Origin: Hirsutella rhossiliensis
Lineage: Eukaryota; Ascomycota; Sordariomycetes; Hypocreales; Ophiocordycipitaceae
Direction of reading: 5' to 3'
DNA: 64,000 bases
Assembly (NCBI RefSeq): GCF_020360975.1
Contig: NW_025408668.1
Location: forward strand, 1,240,001 to 1,304,000
Shown here in pieces: positions 21,394 through 31,118 of this stretch (position 1 is the first letter of the stretch; every line of letters begins with the position of its first letter). The translations under genes were made by a program, and so were the position numbers. The notes beneath the pieces were generated by a model, which was not told the origin of the DNA, made no database searches, and was given only the letters and a program-made list of their open reading frames with translations.

Positions 21394-23776
21394 GCCCTCG
21401 CGTGGCTTGTGCGTTTCCCGTTGCCGCCGGGGATACGCTGTGTGCCCGGACTAATCGCGCGGCAACCCGGGAAGCCTAGAGGGCCGGTGGAACCTGCTTG
21501 CACGGACTTCGTCTTCACGGCCTATGAATCAAGAGGAATCCGCTCCGAGACGATACGCACGCTGGCTCTACGCTCCGGCAGCGCCCACGCAAGCTAGCTC
21601 GAATTACCTTTTTAACGACGCTGTGGTCGGTTGAGACAGGCGGTGGCCGCACCAGACGGCCTCTCCTCAACCTCGAGCACTTTTGATGATGACGCCAAAC
21701 CCGACGAGAAGATGGGACACGGATCAGGATACAGCATTTATTCGACACATGGGCGACCACCTAATGAAAGATGACGACCCGCTTATAAGAACACGCACCC
21801 CTCCCCCTCGGATCACGTTCAATTCGCCGTCCGATATAAGATGCATGATCATTGCCTGACGATTGCGATGTTTTTTTAACGACTTCTATGTCTAGACAGC
21901 CGCACCAGACGACTCCTTGTCATGCGCATCGGCAGTGGCAGGAGGCGGCTCGGTGATGAGCACGAGCATTATACCCACTCGTAATACTCCTGTCTGGGCG
22001 CTCAGATAGATATACGACGTTGACGATGACGACCGACAACCTCTTCCCCTTGCACGTCTTCGACGGCGACCAAGCGGACGGATCTGGACGCGGCAGCGAC
22101 GGCAACGGCTGCGTCGGACTGACGACAATATTTGGGACATTCTCTTCCGCCTCGACAAGTTGCAACAGCAAGAGGAGGAAACCCGAAACGAACAGAAAAA
22201 AAAGACAAAATAGGAGCACTGTACTTTGCTCACATCTCGCTTGGCTCGTCCTTGTCGTCGACAGTCGAGCAAATGTGAGCCGGCGACCAAGTCTCGCTGG
22301 GCCTGAGTGGCGTTTGGTGGGAAGCATTTCTTGAGTATTGTTCGCAGTTTCTTTTTGAATCGAACCGCGCGGGCTGTTGGCGGACTGGCGGGAAGCCGGA
22401 GGATGCAGCCCCGGTCTCCGTTTCGCACGCTTTGCGAGGCTGTTTCTCTTGGACAGACGGTTGAGGCTCTTTGTGCAACAGGGGAGGGGTGGATGTAGGG
22501 AAAAATTAATACGGCGGTGTTTTTGTCTGTACGAGTGCTTTGGCGATGCCAAGCCTCGTGTGTGATTATACGGAAACGGGGGAGGCGAGTGACGGAGTGG
22601 ACGGCAGCGGAGAAGGCGCAAGGTTGTTGTTTTTGTAGTCCTGGACTTGTACAGCAATGCAAATGCTTGTTTGGCCCCTGCTTCCTCTCTTGGTGCTCGA
22701 GGCCCGAACGGCGTGGCGTCTTTTCTCCCGCGGACTGGGACATGAGGCTTGTGATAGGGGCATTTGCGACATGCGTAGGCGACGTGGTAATTAAGGTGCA
22801 GGCAAGTACGTCGTACGCGGAGAGGCGCGCCGTCTCGGTCTCGGAGCCGTCTGTTGGAACGGAGCAACGGCCCTGTTCCCGCCGAGGCTGAGAAAGGGGG
22901 GAGAGAGGCCCAACCCTCGTCTGAGCTAACCGAGTCAAGCGCGCGCACCGATCGCGACAGGCACCCACCCCGCCGGGGCGGCCCGTCGTCGTCGCGGGCG
23001 TTGCGCCTGTGGCTTGGGGGGAGGACTGGTCATCGTGCATGCCTTGCGTTATTTGCTGCTTGGCGCCTCCGGGGACCGCGTCCCAACGTGGTGGGAAGCA
23101 GAGGCTACGGGGCCGCCGACCCCCAGGCCACCAGCACCTCCGTCGTGCTCTTCCGCCAGGAGCGCTGGTATATATATGCCTTCAATGAATTTGTCTACAC
23201 TATGTAAAAGGACATGGAAACGTACATCGTCGCACCATCCCCCGCCGGCAGTCGTCCCCCCGGCCAGCCGCCATCGCAACGTCCTCGTCTCTTTCAGAAC
23301 CAACGGGCCGGCTAGGCCACGGGCAGAGGGCAAGCAGGCCGCCACCCGCCGGCCCTCGTCACCGGGCCCCTCGAGGGTGCAGATGTACACCATCTCTCCT
23401 GCGCTGGCCAGCCCTTGGATTCGCCACGTCACGATAGACCGAGATGTCAATCAAAGACGACCGACGACCTGCCGGCGGAATGATATGCGTCGTCAGGCAT
23501 CACCGATGTGGCGCATCGTTCGTCAACCCAAACGAGAGTCCGAAGGAGAAAAAAAGAAATCCAACGCACAAACAAGAACAAAGTTCCCTTTCCGAGCCCC
23601 GTCCCTCGCAGACATGGGCCCGAGGGCAAGGCAAAGGACAAGAACTCGCCAGAGAAGTGCGCGGGGAATCAAGGTGGAACAGCTCGTGCAACCGACTGAC
23701 ATAACCACTGTTCACCAACTCCGAGCTCAGCAAGGCACAATCAAAGTCAATCCACGTCGATCGACGGCTGCGGCGC
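21394..23776. other. Convergent intergenic region between PIN4-like and EDC4-like genes
   Basis: About 2.4 kb holds two long overlapping minus-strand frames (21892-23040 and 21920-22948). Neither looks like a protein: composition is Arg/Ser/Pro-skewed, they overlap in alternate frames, and no motif is present. The region probably contains the 3' UTRs of both genes. Confidence 0.45.
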
Positions 23777-26700
23777 CTAGTCGTAGCGGTGCGCGCCCCC
23801 AAAAGACTCGAGCATGTGCTCCGACGATCGCACGATCCACTCAATCTTGCCCTTGTCCACCTTGGCGAGGAACGGATCGAGCGGGTAGCCGTCGCGGTAG
23901 CTAGCCAAGAGCGGCGTCAGTCGATTCACGAGGAGCTTCATGGTCTGCGACGCGCTCTGCATCACCTCTCCCATGCCCTCTCCCTCCCAGTCCTGTTGAA
24001 AAGTTAGCCTGCTGCCCTCACATGACTGCGCCAAGATGCTCATGCTGGGTGTCACTTACGCAGTTGGGCAAGCTGTCTCCAAAGGCTCGCACGGCCATTT
24101 CGATCCAGTCAATCTCCTGCTTGAGCAGCTGGTTTGGCTTCAGGTCCTTGGAGATCGTGGCGATAATCACAAGGAGCAGGATGGGGGACAGGGTGTCGAA
24201 TCGGCTAGGCTGGTAGGCCCCGAGGGATCGCCTGAAAATCTCTTTTTCGTAGCCGCTCTGGATCCACTGGACAACGGCCTCCTGCAGGCGACCCTCCTGG
24301 ATGGCCTTTTCAATCCTCTGGATTCGCTTCATAAGTTCGTTGTTCACCTCGGCTTCGCTCTTGCTCATCGAGTTGGCAAAGGCACCGGCCAGAGCGCCGA
24401 CGCCGGTGGGACCTGCATATTCCGAGGGGCCAGCGGTCCCGTGGGAGCCAGCCACGGGCTGAGAACCGCGCATATACTGGGGGCTGTTCATGTAGGGCTG
24501 TGCCGGGCCGAGAGGGCCCTGGCTAGCGGCGAAGCTGCCGTGGTGGCTCGGCGGGTTGCTGCCGGCCATCGTGTTGGAGCCGTACCCTGGGGGATTCATG
24601 CCGTAGGGGGCGCCGCTCCCGCTCTGGGACGCCGGGACGCCGGAGGCTCCGGGGAGCTCGTGAACGGGCTGCTGCTTGAGCTTCATAATTTCCGCCTGCA
24701 GCGACGACTGCGACGCCGCCAGGCTCGACACCGTGTCCGTCAGCTGGCTCACGTGTGCCAGGAGCTGGTCGATCTTGCTGGCGTCGGCAGCATGCTGGGC
24801 CTCCATATGCTCAAATTGCTCCTGGTGCTTCAGATGAAGCTCGTTAGCGACGCGCTGGGCGGATTGGTTGGCCATGGTCGAGAAAGTCGACGACAGCCTC
24901 TGCGTAAGCGGGGCGACAACGTCTTGCTGCATGCTCGAAGCGACCGCGGATCCAACCCGGTCGGAGATGGCGTTGACAAAGTCGGCCGAGCGCAGCGAGC
25001 GGTTGAGCGCGTGAGGCAGCATGCTCTGAATCTCCTTCTGGACCGAGGAAGCAACGCTCGGCTGCAGCTCGTGCTGGAGAAGATCCTTGACGGCCCTGCC
25101 CGCGTGTTCACCGATGGTAGGGACGACGAGCTCCGCAAACTGATGGTGGATCAAGGACTCGAGCACCTTTTGAGTGTTCTCGTTGAGAACCTCGGACACC
25201 ATGTTGAGAAGGTTGACCTGCTGCTGGTTGAAGTTGCTGTCACGGATGCGAGCGCCCTCGTCAATCTTGCCCTGCAGGTTCCTGAGCGATGACTTGAGCG
25301 TCTCGGACATTGAGGCCGTCAGCCGTGCTTCCATGCCGGCAATGGCAGCATCGACCATGCCGGACGGTATGCCGTTTGTGGCCGCGGTGCCCGAAGACTT
25401 GGCAGGCTCGGTCTTGCTACTGGTCGGCGCGACTCGGGGCGGGTTGGACGTTCCGTTGGCCGTGGGCTCTGGCTCCTTGCTCGACGCACCCTTCTTCTTG
25501 CGAGGCTTGCGCTCAGGCTTTTCGGCCTGGCTCTCCTTGGACGACTGCGCCGGCGTCTCCAGCTCCTTGACGTCGGTCTTGGGCTTGGCGGGCGCGGCCG
25601 TCTCGGGTGGCCGCTGGGTTGAGTCGCTCTGAGCAGGCGTGGACTGCGAGAGGGGCTCCTTGCCGGCACCGCGATTCGCGATGCGGATCTGTCCGTGATC
25701 GCGGGCGCTGCCCGCTTCGGGCGGCTGCGGCGACTTGAGCTTGGAGACGGTCACAACACCCTCCTTGACGGCATCGACGGCGTCCAGAACCTTGTTGTCC
25801 TTGGACCATCCCAGCTCGTACTGCCTGATCAACAAGCACGCCACGCCCTTGGAGTGCATCGCGTACAGCTCAAACAGGGGCGGCTCGTCGGTGTCCTGAG
25901 CCATGGCGGGACTGCATAGAATGTCCAGGCTTCGGATAACACCGCGGTTCGCAAACGAATACTCTCGGACTCCGCTGATCACGGCGGTACTATCCGGCTG
26001 CGGGATCGACGAGTCCTGAGCGACGAGGCGCTGGATGTACTCGGCCTGAGACACGCCCTTGAGGGTGTACTTGGGGGCCGACAGATGAGCAAAGTAGACC
26101 GAGTTGCGCGTCGGATGACCTATGATGATCATGCCGCTGGTCGGGTGATACATGACGCTGCACACGGCGTCTGATTCCTTGCTGTGGGGGAGGTTGAACT
26201 CCTGGACCAGTTTTTCGAGCGCGAGGTCCCACAGCTGCAGAGTGTGGTTTTGCTTCATGCCGACAATCATATAGCGGAGGGCGCACCGTTTCTGGAAAGG
26301 GCGCTGCTTGTCGAGGAGCATTACCGAGGTAGGCCAGGCCTTTTCTCCCTCGCGCGTGCTCGACAGGGTCAGCAGAGGCTCCTTGATCTCCAGCGACGTC
26401 TGCGCCGGCATGGGAGCGCGAGGATCAGAGCCCTCCTTGGCGGCCGTCAGGTCTCGGACGTCCCAGAACTTGATCCGGCCCGACTTGTCGAGAGAGACGA
26501 CGACAGTGTCGTCTTGGCTAAAGGTGAAGTCCTTGCCGGCCTTGCCAGTATTGATCTTGAGCGAGCACTGCTTCAGCAGGTTGTCCGTGTCGACCACGCG
26601 GTCGTGACCCGTCTTGAATAGCTTGTTGTGCATGATGTAGGACGGCCAGATGAAGTTTATGGTCTTTCCGCGGCCGACAGCGAAGTACTCGGGGTGCATG

Positions 26701-28595
26701 GTCGAAGCCCGGGCCCTCGTCTTGAGAACGCCGCCGGGCGTGTCGCCATCCTGAGAGGACATGGGAGGAAGAGCGAAGCCATACTGCTCCAGGTGGGTAT
26801 CCTCAATGTGGTCCTTTTCGCCCTCTTTGATCTGGACCCAATATACGGTACCGCTGACGCCGGTGCCAATGATGGCCTCCCTATGCACGCCTTCACTGTC
26901 GTCAGGGGCGACGGACATGGCAACGTTAAAGATGCGGTCCTTTGTGTCGGTAAAGACCTTTGCGTCCTTGCCGTCGTCCTGGCGGATAACGCGCAGACCG
27001 CCCTGCTTGGACATCCCGTACGTCATGTACGTCTGCGAGGCGGTGTAAAGGTTGCGGTCAATCTGGTCAAAGTCCTTCTTGAGGCGAGCAATGTCCATGA
27101 TGCACTCGTCGCGGAGAAGGGGCCGGGGCTCGGTGCTGTCGTCTTGAAGAGTGATGGAGATCCAGGGTTTCACGGGGAAGTTGAAGACGCGAACCGGCGT
27201 ATGTTCCTTTTCTTCAATGACCACAATCTCCTCCTGGTCGGCACTTTCCCAGCTGTCAACAACAGCCTGGGGATTCTCGGCCGGGACAGGATCGGGTTCC
27301 TGGTCAACGTGGCCGTGGGACGACTCGGAGGGTCCAACAGCCGGGTCATCGTCAAGGTCTCTTTTCACTTCGTCCTTGCTCTGCTCGTCGTCGGTCCAGG
27401 CAGTGGCCTCGGGGCCCGAGGGCCAAACAGTGGCTTTACGAGGGCCCGTGGTCCATTCCGAATCAGAGGCTTCGGCAATCACCGGCTGCTCTGTGTCGCG
27501 CGCGGCGGCCCTGTCCAGGTTCTCGTGGGAATCCGGGTCCTCCTTGGCCGGCATGTCCCCAGCCGAGTCTGCAACAGACTGATTTTTGTTGCCAGCGGGA
27601 CTGAAGCTATCAAATTCAGACGTCTGAGGCGTCTGTTTCGGGGGCTGCTGCACGGACTGGTGAGAGTGCAGAGACGAGGAGCGGTCGACGGCGCGCCGGC
27701 CATGTTCCGGAGGGCTTGCCAGAGTGCTTCGCTCGCTGCCGGGGCGAGGCTGCTCGCGCGAGTTGGAGCCCGCGGGCGAGGGCTGGTCCTTCTTGAGGAT
27801 GTGGAAGGGAGCGGCGCCAGCGGCGGCGTCGGCATCATGATGCTGGGGCGAAGACTGCTGCATCTTGCCAAAGACGTGGTGGTACAGAGCAGAGACGTCG
27901 GCCGACTCCTGCGTCTGGGGAAAGGAAAAGGAGCTGACATTGGAAGCCGGATGTTGAACATCGCTAAAGGACTCGGACTGGCTCGGGTGCGGCTGGTAAG
28001 GTTGCGCCGGCTGGTAGGCGTTGGGCGGCTGCTGGTACTGGCCATAGTAGCGATTGGTATCGGCCGCGTCGTCGTGAGACTGCGGCGTGGGGTCGTTGGA
28101 GCGCGACGACTCGGCCATGATGGGTTGGTCGGTCTGGCTGGGCTTGGGGCGATTGAGGAGGTTGAGAAGATAGGATCTCGTATCGGCAGAAGGGGAGCCG
28201 GCGGCAAACGAGTTGGACGGCTGAAGATGGGCGGTGGAGGGCTGAGGGGCCTGCCGGGGCTCCTCGGACTCGTGGGCGCCTTTCATAAGGGCGGCGAGCA
28301 GACCCGTGGGATCGGCACCCGTGGGAGCAGGCTGATGGATTCGAGCAGCGGGATACTGGCCATGGCCGAAGCTGGGGCGGCGAGCATGGTGGTGCTGCTG
28401 CTGATTGTCCCCGTGATGCATGGGGTGGTGCTGATGGGGGGGCGACTGATGCTGCTGATGTTGCTGCTGAGAGCTGGGAGCCGAGGCGCCGGAGCTGCTA
28501 AACTTGAGCAGGTTGAGCAGGTTGGCGGTGCGGTCGGCGTTGGAGGGCATGCCGCTGGTATTGACAGGTGGCGTCGGAGCCGCAGGCAGATCCAT
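23777..28595 (-). CDS. EDC4/Pdc1-like mRNA decapping scaffold
   Basis: Two exons on the minus strand, 28595-24060 and 23992-23777, with a GTAAGT intron of 67 nt, give 1583 aa. The N-terminus is Gln/His/Pro-rich and disordered. It carries three short leucine-rich helices: TANLLNLLKF (23-32), TGLLAALMKG (97-106) and SYLLNLLNRP (141-150). A WD40-like propeller occupies roughly 460-1000 (for example VVVSLDKSGRIKFWDVRDL and HTLQLWDLALEKL). Then come a Lys/Pro-rich linker, a long amphipathic coiled coil (about 1125-1345), and an alpha-helical C-terminus (EAVVQWIQSGYEKEIF through the second exon). This is the Ge-1/EDC4 architecture; the S. pombe relative is Pdc1. It should scaffold Dcp1-Dcp2 in P-bodies and promote decapping. 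Exon 2 supplies the last 71 residues. Confidence 0.87.
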
Positions 28596-30005
28596 GGCGG
28601 TGGAATGGCCGCCGGGGAGCGACGGAGGCTACGAGGCGAGCGGGCCGAGGGTTGGCTGGGCCTGCTCGCACGTAGGTGATGATTGAGGTTGGGTGTTGAC
28701 GAGGCAAAAGCGGTGTCGAAAGGATTCTGCCCTCTCGCGCGAGCTTTTGGCCGGGTCGGCGAAGGGGGAACAAGGAAAGGAGGAGTGAAGGCTCGCTCAG
28801 CGGCAAAAGAGAAGAGTCGGCTTGTTGCTTTTCTCTTGCTCTCTCTATGGCTGCATCCGCCGACGTGGTGGTTGTCGGAGGCGCGAGCTGAGGTTGGCGC
28901 AAGGTTCCGGGGAGCTTGCTGCGAGCTGAGAGGATCTCGAGTCAAGGGAAGCAGGCGAGAAAAAAACGGTATTATGTAAGCAATGCGCTCTCAGCACCAG
29001 CCTGGAGCCAAAGAAAAAAACGGCAGATGCGTGGCAGCCCAACGAGCCCAGCCACCGGTATTCGTGACGGTGAGGCAATTGCGACAAGTGACATGGGATG
29101 GAGAAAGCCCCTTGCGCCCGCACTCGAGGTGAGCAGATGGGCGTTGGCCGTTGCTCTGACGTGGAGCCTCCCGCCGCCACCCGCTCACGCGTATTCGTTA
29201 GTCCGGCAATCCTTTGTTGAAGCACCGCCGATGCCGCTATCCTGTAGAGATGAGATACTACGACATGACAGTACGGAGTAGAGCCACGTCCAACTTGGGC
29301 TGCAAGGCTGTATGTACATTTCGCAGCGCAGTCAAGACCGTACAATAGGAGCCACCACTCGGGCCGGTCGAGACGAAAACTGGTCCTTGACTGGCCGCTG
29401 CACCTGTCAAATGTCAAAAGCCGACGCCTCTTCAATGCCAAGGCTATCGTCCATAATGCATACAGTACAGCCATCGGCATCACAAGCAAGCTACCAGTGC
29501 TGCCGTGGCTTGCAGAGTCTTGACCAGCCGTTCCTCCTGCACTGTGCTTACTGGGATGGTGGGCGCAAAAAGACAGTGCGCATATTCAACTGGACCGCTC
29601 CCGCACCGTGAAACACAAGTGACGTCTTGCCGAGCCCGGCGTAGGTAAGCAGGCGGCTCTCTTCGCCGTTTCACGCCACCCTCGACAACCTCACCCTCAT
29701 CCGCCCAAAGGCCTCTTTGCGCCTCCTTCTCTCCCCGTCTTGTCCTTCAACTTCTCCGACGCCACACGCAAACGGCTTCGTCCCCCCAACTACTACCGCG
29801 ACCGACTCGAGACAGGGAGTGGGGGGGCGAGGAAACGCTTCCCTCGTGGCCTGGCGCGCCAGGAGCTCTTTTTTTCGTCTCTTTCATCCCTGGGAAGAGT
29901 GCCCTCTCTCCCGGCCACGGCTGTTGAGGCAGTGACGAACACTATCGGGCTGAGGGGGGCGCACGCGCGCGCACACCCGCAGCGGCTGCTGCTTGGTCGC
30001 CCATC
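28596..30005. other. Divergent intergenic region
   Basis: About 1.4 kb lies between the EDC4-like gene and the small membrane protein gene. An exact TACGGAGTA nonamer sits at 29272-29280. The last 350 bases are CT-rich on the plus strand and likely promoter. No coding frame is convincing. Confidence 0.45.
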
Positions 30006-30537
30006 ATGTTTTGCCTGCGAAGGTACGTCAGGCTCGCCATTGGACGCACGAACGGCTGCGGAGAAGACGAAGACGAAGAAGAATTGAGAGCCAGAAATCA
30101 CAATCAAGAGCTAACTTGCCTTCCCCCGCAGCTGGCTCCCGCTCCTCTTCATCCCCACAAACGCCTCGCCCGTCTTCATATTCCTCTTCTTCATCTGCAC
30201 CTACTTCCTCAATCGGCCCTGCGTCTACTGCTCCATCCTGCTCCTCGTCCTCTTCCTCACGTCGTGCAACTGGTCCGACCGCTGCTTCTTCGACTTTCGC
30301 AGCAACTGGTTTGTGCCCCGGCCTGCCACCACCGCCGCCGATGACTCGTCCGACGCCTTCAACGCCACCCTCGTCGAGATGGCCAACTCGACGGCAAAGG
30401 CCCTCGCCGGCGCCGCCGCAGACGCAGTCGCCGCCCGCAGAGCCGAGTGGACTGGCCTCGGCATGGAGTGGCTCAGGAGCCTCCTCGGCAGACGCGAGTG
30501 GAGGATCGAGTGCATGGACTTGTACATTCGGCTGTGA
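30006..30537 (+). CDS. Small conserved fungal membrane protein, function unknown
   Basis: A 17-nt first exon (30006-30022) and a second exon (30132-30537) are joined by an intron with a GTACGT donor and a gctaac branch site, giving 140 aa. Splicing yields MFCLRSWLPLLFIPTNASPV. One or two very hydrophobic segments follow, PVFIFLFFICTYFL and CSILLLVLFLTSC (about 19-52). A Cys/Trp/Phe-rich loop (NWSDRCFFDFRSNWF) comes next, and then a soluble helical tail ending ECMDLYIRL. The dense aromatic and Cys pattern looks strongly conserved rather than random, but I cannot assign a function. It is probably an endomembrane or plasma-membrane protein. The first coding exon has only five complete codons, so automated prediction may miss it. 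Confidence 0.75.
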
Positions 30538-31118
30538 CGGCTGCACATACACCTAGATAGCAAAAGGGGGCGCAGACCCTCCCTATTCTAGCGAGATGCA
30601 ATTTTATGCGGTACATTTCTTGGTTTTGCGTTGGCAACAACGTCGTCGACCAGTATCTGAACAAGGCAAACACGGATTACTCTTCGGGGCTACCGACACA
30701 TGGATATTCAGGTACATGAGCAGCCCAGAATAAAGTCCCTTTTCATCGTAAACGGGTGGAACTACTTCCCATTCCACCGTGCACAGCAAGTGAACTACCG
30801 TCAGAGCGAGGGAGACGAGGCCTTCTATTCCACTTCATGTGTCACGGCAATGTATTATGTATTCGGAAAACGGCAACAGTTTCTGCAATGTGCTCTCAGT
30901 CAGGCTAGTTACATCTGGCGGGACATGCTTTCGTATCTTCTTCTCCCTCGTCGTCATTCTTCCACTCTGCCTTCTGTCATGTTGTAATTCTGTTTTTGTC
31001 TGTGTCGTGGTATGTGCGCATCGCTCATGTATAAAAGTAATAAAAAAAAAGGAAGAAAAACCGTATGGGAAAGGGGGGGGCCGTTCCCCTTGTCCGTGGC
31101 CATCGTCCCGTTGTCCAC
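30538..31118. other. Convergent intergenic region
   Basis: This stretch holds the 3' flanks of the small membrane protein and the acidic single-span protein. An A-rich tract (aataaaaaaaa) at 31039-31050 could be polyadenylation sequence. No gene is seen. Confidence 0.45.

Noticed and set aside
21892..23040. Two long overlapping minus-strand frames (382 and 342 codons)
   Set aside because: They overlap in different frames, are Arg/Ser/Pro-skewed, show no motif, and lie between two convergent genes. Long frames arise easily in GC-rich DNA.
26628..28679. 683-codon plus frame opposite the EDC4-like gene
   Set aside because: It is antisense to a well-supported gene and shows only the mirrored composition.
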